Source of the DNA: Opitutaceae bacterium
GTDB lineage: Bacteria > Verrucomicrobiota > Verrucomicrobiia > Opitutales > Opitutaceae
DNA: 6,819 nt
Reading direction: 5' to 3'
NCBI GenBank assembly: GCA_025352845.1
Contig: JANXSC010000456.1
Span: 1 to 6,819, forward strand
Shown: piece by piece, positions 1-6,478 of the stretch
How positions within the stretch are numbered: position 1 is the stretch's first letter
How the letters are laid out: every line of letters starts with the position of its first letter
The notes under the pieces: model-generated
Databases searched by the model: none
Seen by the model: only the letters and a program-made list of their open reading frames with translations
What the model was told of the DNA's origin: nothing
Position numbers and translations under genes: made by a program

Positions 1-78
1 CTCCGGCTGGGGCTCCGCCCACGCCTGCTCGATCTGTTTCACCAACTCTTCTCCCAGCGGCGGAAATTTACGGGCCAT
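1..78 (-). CDS. Probable transposase N-terminus (partial)
   Basis: The frame starts with ATG at 78 and stays open for 26 codons to the window edge, so only the beginning of the protein is present. It begins MARKFPPLGEELVKQIEQAW, a basic start followed by an amphipathic helix. This resembles the N-termini of helix-turn-helix transposases of the IS630 type found in many copies in Verrucomicrobia, where this segment precedes the DNA-binding domain. The resemblance is from memory and no catalytic DDE residue lies in the window. Supporting context: it points away from a gene that lacks its 5' end, as expected if an insertion sequence cut that gene. It could instead be an unrelated small DNA-binding protein. 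Confidence 0.4.
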   Translation of the reverse strand, partial: MARKFPPLGEELVKQIEQAWAEPQPE

Positions 79-125
79 CACTTACCGCACCCGCTTCCCA
101 CTCTTCTGTAAAGTCTATTAGCTAG
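1..125. mobile_element. Possible insertion-sequence end
   Basis: Positions 79-125 separate the transposase-like start codon from the first codons that match a glycoside-hydrolase-like protein. The stretch is richer in A and T than the coding DNA on its right and contains TA dinucleotides (CTATTAGCTAG at about 114-124). IS630/Tc1-type elements insert at TA. An in-frame TAG at 123-125 closes the hydrolase frame exactly here. The other terminal inverted repeat lies outside the window, so the boundary and the family are inferred. Confidence 0.33.
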
Positions 126-989
126 AGGACGTTGGTATTAAGCGTGTGTTACGACGCGCGGCCGGGCGTGCCGGCGGGTGAGCGTTACAAGGCGGTCGGC
201 GGCGGGGCAGGGAACAACCCGCTCCTGAAGTTCAGCGGATTGGTGCGCGGGCTGTATCGCTTCGTCTCGGCGGACGGAAAGAATTGGAATCGTCTGCCGG
301 GCGAGCCGCTGTTCACCGACTATGCACTGGATTCGCAGAATGTCCTGACCTGGCTGCCGGACGAGAACTGCTTTGCGATTTATCTGCGCACGTGGACCGG
401 TGACAAGAAGGGTGTAAAGTTCGACTACAAGAGCATCCGCACGATCGCGCGCTCGACGTCGCCGGATTTTACGGTGTGGTCGGAACCGCAGCGGATGATC
501 TTCGATCAGGGACCGGTGGAGGATCTCTACACCAACACCACCCAGCCGTATTTTCGCGCGCCGCACATTTTAATTTCGATGCCTTTCCGTTTCGTGCGGG
601 ACCGCCAAGTGCTGGATGAGGCGACTCTGAAGAAATACGACATCGAGAAATCGATGTGGAAGGGTGTCTCGGACGCGGTGCTGATGACCTCGCGCGGTGG
701 AACCCATTACCAGAGAAAATTCATGGAATCGTTCGTCCGACCGGGCATCGACCCGGCGAGCTGGGCGGCGCGAAGCAACATGCCGGCCCTGGGCGTGATC
801 CAGACCGGCCCGAACGAGATGTCGTTTTTCATCGTGCGCGGCTATTCATCGAACGAGACGCGAATCGAACGGATGGCGCTGCGGCTGGATGGATTTGCGT
901 CTCTGCATGCCGGCTATGTCGAAGGCCAGGCGATCACGCGGCCGGTGAAGCTCGATGGAAAACGGCTTACGATGAACGCTCAGAGTTAA
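126..989 (+). pseudogene. Glycoside-hydrolase-like beta-propeller protein, truncated
   Basis: The frame is open from just after the TAG at 123-125 to the TAA at 987-989. The only start near the left end is a TTG at 132 with no ribosome binding site, giving 285 residues, and the first recognisable family sequence (YDARPGVPAGERYKAVGG, residues 7-24) would normally sit well inside the protein. Hence the 5' part, including any signal peptide, is missing. What remains resembles secreted glycosyl-hydrolase-like propeller proteins of Planctomycetes and Verrucomicrobia: SADGKNW (46-52, Asp-box-like), LDSQNVLTW (66-74), ARSTSPDFTVWSEP (106-119), a TQPYF/PFRF segment (137-154) and MALRLDGFASLHAGY (248-262). 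In relatives the last motif opens a C-terminal beta-sandwich that continues beyond the point where this frame stops (LTMNAQS), so the 3' end is probably also lost. The substrate cannot be told. The GC-rich codon use is still intact, suggesting recent decay. Confidence 0.7.
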
Positions 990-1083
990 GGGCTACCACT
1001 CTTCGTATGCCGGCAACGCACTGCGCACGAACGAGGAGAGTCCGCCGCGCACGTTCTCGGGCGTCGCGACTTGGCGGTTCTGA
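976..1083 (+). pseudogene. Possible tail of an outer-membrane beta-barrel protein
   Basis: In the frame one base ahead of the truncated hydrolase there is a stretch without a start codon, opened by a TGA at 973-975 and ended by a TGA at 1081-1083. It reads GYHSSYAGNALRTNEESPPR, then TFSGVATWRF at the end. The last residues have a terminal Phe, Trp at -3, and Ala, Gly and Phe at -5, -7 and -9, which is the alternating pattern of the C-terminal sorting signal of barrel proteins. A Pro-Pro-Arg-Thr run shortly before a final strand is common in TonB-dependent receptors of this group. I infer a receptor remnant fused by deletion to the hydrolase remnant. It is only 35 codons and may be chance. Confidence 0.3.
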
Positions 1084-1103
1084 CGAATCGAGGCCGGACG
1101 CGC

Positions 1104-1997
1104 TCAGCCGGCATCCAGTTCCCGAAGCAATGCGACGTCAGCGAACTCCCGCGCCCGCAGCGCTTGATCGAGTTGGGCGGGGGTGCGTCCGCCGACGAGG
1201 ACGGTGCCGGTGTGTGTCGGACGAAAGGCCCAGGCGAGCGCGAGGGTCGGCATGGGCACGCCGGAGCGGGCGGAAACGTTCTTGAGCCGCGCGAGCCGCT
1301 GCCGGGCGAGATCGTTGAAGTAGACGTTTTGATGGCCGGGAATGAGATCGAAGCGACTGCCGGGCTGGACACCGCCTTCGTGTTTTCCTGTAAGAAAACC
1401 GGCGCCGAGCGGACTGTAGGTGACGATGTCGATCTGGTGCCGGGTGCAGAGCGAACGTGTTGTCTCGTCGATTCCCCGCACCGCGAAATTATGTATGTTC
1501 TGCAGAACTTGGAAGCGCGCCACGCCGAAGTTGGTTTGGAGGGCGAGCGTCGCGGCGAGTTGCGAGGCGCTGAAATTGCTCGCGCCCACGGTCCGCACCC
1601 GGCCACTGCTCACCCAGCCGTCGAGGGCTCGCAAGGTCGCTTCCTCGGCCGCCGTGGGATCCCAACGATGCAGGAAGAGTTGGTCAATTGTTGCGACGTT
1701 CAGTCGCTGAAGACTTGTGTTGACCGCGGCGTCGACGGACGCGGGCGAGAACGGCGGTAGGATTTTTGTGGCGAGGGTGACGCGGCGGCGGTTGCCGGAG
1801 TAGGCGAGCCACTCGCCAACGATCGTTTCGGAGGCGCCGCCGCCGTAGGCCGCTGCGGTATCGAAGAGCATGATGCCATGGTCCGTGGCATGCTCCATCA
1901 TCGCGAAAGCCGCGGTGCGATCGATCTCCCGCCCAAATGTTACGCAGCCCAATCCGATGTTACTCGCAAAAGATGAGGGTGATGGCTCAGTGGGCAT
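1104..1997 (-). CDS. Aldo/keto reductase
   Basis: This is a cytoplasmic NAD(P)H-dependent oxidoreductase that interconverts aldehydes or ketones with alcohols. From the ATG at 1997 it has 297 residues, normal for the TIM-barrel family. The catalytic tetrad is visible: Asp46 and Tyr51 in FDTAAAYGGG, Lys78 in LATKILPP and His110 in LFLHRWD. GLGCVTFG (15-22) is the first strand, VGASNFSASQL (137-147) and TYSPLGAGFLTGK (193-205) are family motifs, and TVLVGGRTPAQL (265-276) is the cofactor-binding end. A TTG nine codons upstream is in frame, but ATG is preferred because the promoter proposed at 2037-2064 would put transcription start near 2030, only a few bases before the TTG. No clear Shine-Dalgarno precedes either start. 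It stands alone and convergent to the hydrolase remnant. The substrate is unknown; a role with a sugar or sugar aldehyde from the neighbouring locus is only a guess. Confidence 0.93.
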   Translation of the reverse strand: MPTEPSPSSFASNIGLGCVTFGREIDRTAAFAMMEHATDHGIMLFDTAAAYGGGASETIVGEWLAYSGNRRRVTLATKILPPFSPASVDAAVNTSLQRLNVATIDQLFLHRWDPTAAEEATLRALDGWVSSGRVRTVGASNFSASQLAATLALQTNFGVARFQVLQNIHNFAVRGIDETTRSLCTRHQIDIVTYSPLGAGFLTGKHEGGVQPGSRFDLIPGHQNVYFNDLARQRLARLKNVSARSGVPMPTLALAWAFRPTHTGTVLVGGRTPAQLDQALRAREFADVALLRELDAG

Positions 1998-2036
1998 CGA
2001 GATGAGCAGGTTTGGGATTGGCAAAGCGGTAGATTG

Positions 2037-2064
2037 AGTATTCGTATGTATACAAAATGTTCAA
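2037..2064 (-). promoter_or_regulatory. Candidate promoter of the aldo/keto reductase
   Basis: On the minus strand TTGAAC (2064-2059) is followed after 16 bases by AATACT (2042-2037). Each matches four of six bases of the sigma-70-type boxes. Transcription would start near 2030, leaving a leader of about 33 bases before the ATG at 1997. The region is clearly richer in A and T than its surroundings. The assignment is by eye and untested. Confidence 0.4.
2047..2054. promoter_or_regulatory. Palindrome TGTATACA, possible operator
   Basis: A perfect 8-base palindrome sits within the spacer of the promoter proposed for the aldo/keto reductase, where a bound repressor would block polymerase. Palindromes with a TGTATAC core are typical operators of GntR-family regulators, many of which control sugar-acid genes. 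No regulator gene is in the window, so the partner is unknown. An 8-base palindrome can also arise by chance. Confidence 0.3.
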
Positions 2065-2378
2065 CGAGAAAAAACAGGCTGATTTTCGCAGAATCCTGGC
2101 GGTGAATGTGACGCGGCCTCGCGCGCTGGTGGGAAAGTGGCGGACGCACGGACCGGACCTCTTTACCCTATGCAAGTAATCAAGGAAGGTGGCCACCGAC
2201 TGTTAGAAACCGATCCGGAGACGGCGCGCGTCGTGGCCGACATGCTCGGCAATGCGACGTCGAGCGCATGCATGCCCACGCCATCACGGCGCGGATGCGC
2301 GTGGATCGTTATACGAACGCTTAGCGCGTCGCCAAAATCGTCATCACCCCGAACGTTGAATCATCCCCGGACCTATCC
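2065..2378. other. Gene-poor stretch, possibly decayed coding DNA
   Basis: No convincing gene lies between the aldo/keto reductase promoter and the next plus-strand gene. Plus-strand pieces in different frames look protein-like: FRRILAVNVTRPRALVGKW (about 2084-2140), GGHRLLETDPETARVVADML (about 2189-2248) and ERMHAHAITARMRVDRYTN (about 2261-2317). They are broken by stops (TAA at 2177, TAG at 2322) and by frame changes, which would fit an old frameshifted gene. I cannot name the family. A plus-strand promoter for the receptor genes should also be here, but no pair of boxes stands out. Confidence 0.3.
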
Positions 2379-2792
2379 ATGATACTTGCGGTGCTCCGGC
2401 TCTTTCCCCTCTCGATTGGGCTCCTTCTTTCGCCTATGTCCCTGCTAGCCGCCAACGATGCCGCCTCGCTCGCGGCGGTCGCGGCGGCGGCCGCGACCGA
2501 GCCGGCCGACGGTGTCGCGCGACCCTACATCCTCAGCGCAGCGCTCGCTTTGAACGCCGCTCCGGCGCGCACCGAGGCCTGGTTGCGACTCGCGGAGGAC
2601 GTGCTGCAGCACGGGATGGCGGCGGCGCGCTACGAACTCAGTCAGACCGTGCCGGAGCGAGCGGTGCGTCTCGATACCAGCCGCACGATGGAGACGGCCG
2701 AGCGCGCGACGGGCGACGAGCGCATCGGTGCGGCGCTGCTGGTATGGCGAATCGCCCAACCTCCTCCTCCGACTACGCCGCGGTCCCCGTAG
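2379..2792 (+). CDS. Hypothetical secreted protein
   Basis: This 137-residue protein is not recognised. Residues 1-25 form a signal peptide: a short N-terminal region, the hydrophobic core LFPLSIGLLLSPMSLL and a likely cleavage after LLAA. The rest is Ala-rich (an AAVAAAAA run at 32-39) and mostly helical in character, with PYILSAALALN and EAWLRLAEDVLQHGMAAARY. It ends in a proline-rich tail, PPPPTTPRSP. Third codon positions are strongly G or C through about residue 125, supporting real coding. The abrupt low-complexity tail could mean that an originally longer gene now ends early in a wrong frame. No Shine-Dalgarno is seen before the ATG. It ends 65 bases before the receptor start on the same strand, so co-transcription is possible. 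It may be a periplasmic accessory protein or a decayed fragment. Confidence 0.5.
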   Translation: MILAVLRLFPLSIGLLLSPMSLLAANDAASLAAVAAAAATEPADGVARPYILSAALALNAAPARTEAWLRLAEDVLQHGMAAARYELSQTVPERAVRLDTSRTMETAERATGDERIGAALLVWRIAQPPPPTTPRSP

Positions 2793-2857
2793 GCAGTCTT
2801 CGCTCGGGGACGAGCCCGATCAATTTCCATAACCCCGCTCAACCGAGCCCACCGACC

Positions 2858-5134
2858 ATGCTCCCGATAACCAAACTCAGTTACCTCACCCTCGCAGTCG
2901 CCGGCTTCGGCGCGACCTGCGGGTTGTCCCGAGGCGGCGCTCAGACCGTGACTCCGCATGCCACGGTGTCTCCCGCCAAAACCGCAACCACCGCGAATGA
3001 CGAGACCGTCACGCTGAAGGAGTTCGTCGTGACCGATGCCGCGGACCTCGGTTATTCGACGCCCAACGCCATTGGTATCAGTCGCACCTCGGAGGCGCTG
3101 ATCGATACGCCGCAGACGATTAATGTGATCAACCAGCAGTTTCTGCAGGACTTCGCGCCCATCGAGTTGGGCGATGTGCTGCAGTTCGTCGCGGGCGTGA
3201 CCATCGAGTCCAACGTCGGCGACAGCACGATGATCAGAGGTTACACGGTGCGCGACCAGTTCACTGACGGTATGGTGGACAACCAGAACCAGAGCCAACT
3301 CGGCGCGGAGCCGTTCCAGTTTGATCGTATTGAGGTGCTCAAGGGCCCCGCCGGCCTCGTCTACGGCTCGACCGCCATCGGTGGCCTCACCAATCGCGTG
3401 CGCAAGGCTCCGTCGTGGAAGCCGCGCACCGAGCTCGCGTTCAGCATCGGCACCAACAATCAGACCAAGACCGAATTCGACTATAACGCGCCGCTCAACA
3501 AGCGCGTCGCCGTTCGCCTCGTCGCCACCTACCTCGATCAGGACATGGTCAACGGCGTGAAGACCAAGTTCGCGTTTGCCAACCGTTGGAACGTGAACCC
3601 CAGCGTCACCCTCAAGCTCGGAAAATCGGGTCAACTGCGGATGTTTGGCGAATTCCTAACCGAGCGTTACTACAAGCACTGGGGCGAGGTCGGGATGTTT
3701 GCGACGACCACAGTGCCGACGCAGCGCACCATCGCGGCGACGGCCAACTTTGCGCGCCTCGGCGACCGCGAGGCAACCTTCGGCATCCCGCAGGCGCAGG
3801 GCGGATTCACGACGTGGGGACTGCTCCCGCGCAACTTCACGTTCGGCGAGCAGCAGAGCACCGCCAAGAACATGAAGCAGACGGGAGGTCTCTTCTATGA
3901 AGCCAAGCTCGGCCAGGATCTACTCCTGCGCGCCGGCGGCACTTATTCTTTCTGGGACCACTTCGTCGAGGACGTCATCCCAGTGGGCATGGCCGGTAAC
4001 AACCACGAGATGACGCGCATTTGGCGCACCATCGAAAACGTCGACCAGTATTCGAGCTTCGCGGTGGATACCACCTATACGTTCAAGCTGCTTGGCGGAG
4101 AGCACCGCCTCTTCACGGTGAACCAAGTGCAATTCCGCCGACAGTTTCAGGAGATCTTCGGCATGAATTCGGCGCGCCCGATCCAGAACCTCGATCTTTT
4201 CAATCCCGTCTACACGGGCTATAACCCGTTCGACAAAGTTCGCACCAACCGCCAGATCGGCCGTGCGCCCAACTACGCCTTCGGTTTCAAGGACAGCGTA
4301 AAATTCTTCGGCGACAAACTCCAGTTCGCCGGCGGCCCGCGCTACGACGCCTATCGCTCGCGCACCGACAATCTCAACACCAACATCGCCGGTCGCCAGG
4401 TGAAGGGCAACACGTGGACCTACAACTACGGTGCCGTATTCAAGCCGACCAAGTCTTACTCGCTGTTCTACGGCCACTCCGAGACCTACGCACCCAACAC
4501 GACCGTCAACCCCGACGGCGGCACCTTCGATCCGCAGCTCGGGGCCGTGAATGAAATCGGCCTCAAGATGGCGTTTCTCGACGGACTGATCGCCGGAACG
4601 ATTTCGACCTACCGGCTCAAGCTCACCAACATCATCCTCATCGATCCGGATCCGGTGCGGGCCGCGGCTGGCTACCGCGTCAACTCCGGCTTCCAGGAGA
4701 CCACGGGCTATGAGGCCGACGTTTTCTTAACCGTCACGCGCGGCTGGCAGCTCAACGTCGGCGGCTCGTCGATCGACGTGACGACGCCCAACCGGATTTT
4801 CCCGCGCGGCTCGGCGAAGAAATCCGCCAACCTCGCGACCAGCTATCGCGTCAACGACGGCCCGCTCAAGGGCCTCTCGTTCGGTCTCGGCTGGATCTAC
4901 AAGAGCAAGTTCAATGTCGAGACGGCCGCGCTGACCGACCGCGTCGCGCGCTACTACCTGCCCGCCTACGACTACGGCTCCGCGTGGCTCAGCTACAATT
5001 GGAAACGTTATCGTTTCCAGTTGAATGTGGCCAATGTGACCGACGAGTGGTATCTCATCCGCAGCGTCAGCAAGGATCAGATCTATGAGGGCCCCGAACG
5101 CCAGTATCGCATGCGCGTGAGCCGAACGTTCTGA
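2858..5134 (+). CDS. TonB-dependent outer-membrane receptor
   Basis: This encodes a 22-strand outer-membrane barrel with an N-terminal plug that imports a scarce ligand using TonB/ExbBD energy. The ATG at 2858 gives 758 residues. An in-frame ATG at 2744 was not chosen because it overlaps the previous gene and would add 38 residues ahead of the signal peptide. Residues 1-29 are a signal peptide (core LTLAVAGFGA). A TonB-box-like TVTLKEFVV lies at 50-58. The plug covers roughly 78-184, with DTPQTINVINQQFLQDF (83-99), IRGY (126-129) and RIEVLKGPAGLVYGSTAIGG (157-176). The rest is barrel, ending in a terminal Phe (RMRVSRTF), the BAM sorting signal. Length and plug type match siderophore-type receptors rather than roughly 1000-residue SusC proteins, and the N-terminal carboxypeptidase-like domain of SusC is absent. 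Verrucomicrobia carry many such receptors, often beside glycan-degrading genes. The sialidase-fold gene 9 bases downstream suggests a glycan fragment as ligand, but iron chelates remain possible. Confidence 0.95.
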   Translation: MLPITKLSYLTLAVAGFGATCGLSRGGAQTVTPHATVSPAKTATTANDETVTLKEFVVTDAADLGYSTPNAIGISRTSEALIDTPQTINVINQQFLQDFAPIELGDVLQFVAGVTIESNVGDSTMIRGYTVRDQFTDGMVDNQNQSQLGAEPFQFDRIEVLKGPAGLVYGSTAIGGLTNRVRKAPSWKPRTELAFSIGTNNQTKTEFDYNAPLNKRVAVRLVATYLDQDMVNGVKTKFAFANRWNVNPSVTLKLGKSGQLRMFGEFLTERYYKHWGEVGMFATTTVPTQRTIAATANFARLGDREATFGIPQAQGGFTTWGLLPRNFTFGEQQSTAKNMKQTGGLFYEAKLGQDLLLRAGGTYSFWDHFVEDVIPVGMAGNNHEMTRIWRTIENVDQYSSFAVDTTYTFKLLGGEHRLFTVNQVQFRRQFQEIFGMNSARPIQNLDLFNPVYTGYNPFDKVRTNRQIGRAPNYAFGFKDSVKFFGDKLQFAGGPRYDAYRSRTDNLNTNIAGRQVKGNTWTYNYGAVFKPTKSYSLFYGHSETYAPNTTVNPDGGTFDPQLGAVNEIGLKMAFLDGLIAGTISTYRLKLTNIILIDPDPVRAAAGYRVNSGFQETTGYEADVFLTVTRGWQLNVGGSSIDVTTPNRIFPRGSAKKSANLATSYRVNDGPLKGLSFGLGWIYKSKFNVETAALTDRVARYYLPAYDYGSAWLSYNWKRYRFQLNVANVTDEWYLIRSVSKDQIYEGPERQYRMRVSRTF

Positions 5135-5143
5135 TTATTTTTT

Positions 5144-6181
5144 ATGAAATCGCTCACCCGTTTGTTCCTCTTTGCGGTGCTGTTCTCCGTCGCGCCGCTG
5201 CCTGGCCGCGAGGCCGTCACGGCCGAAATCCTCGAAGTTAAAAAAATCTGGGACGCCGGCGGGCACAACGCCTTCACCGATCTCATCCGTTGGCAGGAGC
5301 GCTGGTGGTGCACCTTTCGCGAAGCCGACGATCACGTGGGCGGCGACGGCGCGATCCGCGTGCTCGTCTCCGACGACGGCGCGGCCTGGCGCTCTGCCGC
5401 GCGCCTTACGGAAACCGGAATCGATTTGCGCGATCCCAAGCTCACCGTCACGCCGGTTGGGAAACTGATGCTCAACTGCGGCGGCTCCGTCTACGGTGGC
5501 ACCAAGGTCCTCAAAAGCCGCCAGTCGCGCGTGCTGTTTTCAGACGACGGCTCCAAATGGACCGCGCCGCGGCTGGTCCTCACCGAAGGCGAGTGGCTCT
5601 GGCGCGTGACGTGGCACGACGGAGTGGCTTACGGCGCCGCTTACGATTCCAAGACTGCCAGCAACGCTCCCTCCGGTCCGGAGTGGCTGCTCGCGCTCTA
5701 CCGGAGCACCGACGGCGTCGCGTGGGATCTCGTGAAAAAGATGGAGGTCGCCGGCCGACCCAACGAAACGACGCTGCGCTTCGAGCCCGACGGCACCATG
5801 CTTATGCTCGTGCGTCGCGAGGGTGATGGTCGCATGGGCCAGGTCGGTCGGGCCAAACCGCCCTACCAGTCGTGGACGTGGCAAACGAGTAACCACCGCT
5901 TCGGCGGTCAGAACGCGCTCCGCCTGCCGTCGGGCGAATGGCTGGTCGGCACGCGCGACTACACGGGTATCAAGCCCGGCGCATCGACCGGCGCACGCAC
6001 GATGCTCGCGCGCCTGCTGCCGGATGGGAAACTCGACCCGCTCGCGACGTTCCCCAGTGGCGGCGACACGAGCTACCCCGGCATGGTCCTGCATGAGGGT
6101 AAGCTCTGGTTCAGCTACTACTCCACCCACGAGGGCAAGACCTCGATCTATCTCGCGAAAGTCGCGATCCGCGGCGGCTGA
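5144..6181 (+). CDS. Secreted sialidase-fold beta-propeller protein
   Basis: A 345-residue exported protein predicted to form a six-bladed propeller that binds or hydrolyses a glycan. Residues 1-21 or so are a signal peptide (core LFLFAVLFSVAPL). Three Asp-boxes of the pattern S-x-D-x-G-x-x-W are seen: SDDGAAW (76-82), SDDGSKW (133-139) and STDGVAW (188-194), 57 and 55 residues apart, as expected one per blade. Other conserved-looking polar segments are TFREADDH (57-64), LRDPK (95-99), WLWRVTW (151-157), RPNETTLR (205-212), LVRREGDGR (222-230), GQNALRLPSGEWLVGTRD (255-272) and GGDTSYPGM..LWFSYYSTHEGKTSIYLAKV (306-340). Such proteins are usually labelled exo-alpha-sialidase or BNR-repeat protein, but I do not see a clear FRIP motif of GH33, so sialic acid specificity is not established. 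It starts 9 bases after the receptor stop with TTATTTTTT and no Shine-Dalgarno, suggesting translational coupling in one operon. Confidence 0.88.
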   Translation: MKSLTRLFLFAVLFSVAPLPGREAVTAEILEVKKIWDAGGHNAFTDLIRWQERWWCTFREADDHVGGDGAIRVLVSDDGAAWRSAARLTETGIDLRDPKLTVTPVGKLMLNCGGSVYGGTKVLKSRQSRVLFSDDGSKWTAPRLVLTEGEWLWRVTWHDGVAYGAAYDSKTASNAPSGPEWLLALYRSTDGVAWDLVKKMEVAGRPNETTLRFEPDGTMLMLVRREGDGRMGQVGRAKPPYQSWTWQTSNHRFGGQNALRLPSGEWLVGTRDYTGIKPGASTGARTMLARLLPDGKLDPLATFPSGGDTSYPGMVLHEGKLWFSYYSTHEGKTSIYLAKVAIRGG

Positions 6182-6204
6182 TCTGTCGGAGTTCGATCCG
6201 CCCG

Positions 6205-6402
6205 ATGCCACGCTCGCTCCGTTTCCTCGCTCTGGTCTTCGCCCTTGCGGTGTCCGCGCTCGGCGCCGCCGAGTTCGTGGCGCCGAGCCTGCGGGCCACA
6301 CCGGATCGGGCGGACTGGAAATATGCGCCGGTCGAGCTGGTGAAGTTTCACGTCGGGCCGGAGACCTTGCCGACGGAAGAATATCGCGATTGGGTTCCCT
6401 GA
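6205..6402 (+). pseudogene. Truncated secreted protein, esterase-like N-terminus
   Basis: A 65-codon frame with a clear signal peptide (MPRSLRFLALVFALAVSALG, cleavage around GAA). Only about 45 mature residues follow, including RATPDRADWKYAPVELVKF, before a TGA. The 'TPDRADWKYA..EPV.F.V' style is found at the front of larger secreted enzymes in this phylum, such as acetylxylan-esterase-like proteins with an N-terminal beta-sandwich, so the rest of the gene is probably gone. The sequence after the stop (6403-6478) turns AT-rich and shows no continuation in the other frames. A weak GGAG lies 13 bases before the ATG. It starts 23 bases after the propeller gene, so it was likely the next gene of the operon. 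A genuine short secreted peptide is the alternative. Confidence 0.5.
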
Positions 6403-6478
6403 AAAGCAGGACGTTCAGACAGAATAAATAACGAGCCTCCCGTTGCAGTTTATGAAATGCCTACAAAGAAATCCTAAC

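Noticed and set aside
1071..1760. Plus-strand frame of 229 codons within the aldo/keto reductase region
   Set aside because: It is antisense to a gene with a complete catalytic tetrad and lacks any family motif.
2057..2179. Small plus-strand frame of 40 codons starting MFNEKKQADF
   Set aside because: It begins inside the proposed reductase promoter, has no ribosome binding site and stops early; better explained as part of decayed sequence.
2802..2819. Short hairpin before the receptor gene (GCTCG-GGGA-CGAGC)
   Set aside because: The stem is only five bases with no following T run, which is common by chance in GC-rich DNA; not a convincing terminator or attenuator.
2642..3634. Long minus-strand frame of 330 codons opposite the receptor gene
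   Set aside because: It is antisense to the clearly coding receptor, is rich in Arg, Val, Gly and His as expected from the reverse of GC-rich codons, and has no recognisable motif.
6153..6167. Repeated TCGCGA able to form a six-base stem near the end of the propeller gene
   Set aside because: It lies inside coding sequence, the loop is three bases, TCGCGA is itself palindromic, and no T run follows.
5540..6301. Minus-strand frame of 253 codons opposite the propeller gene
   Set aside because: Its composition is that of a GC-rich reverse shadow, with many Arg and Ala and no domain pattern, while the plus strand has three Asp-boxes.
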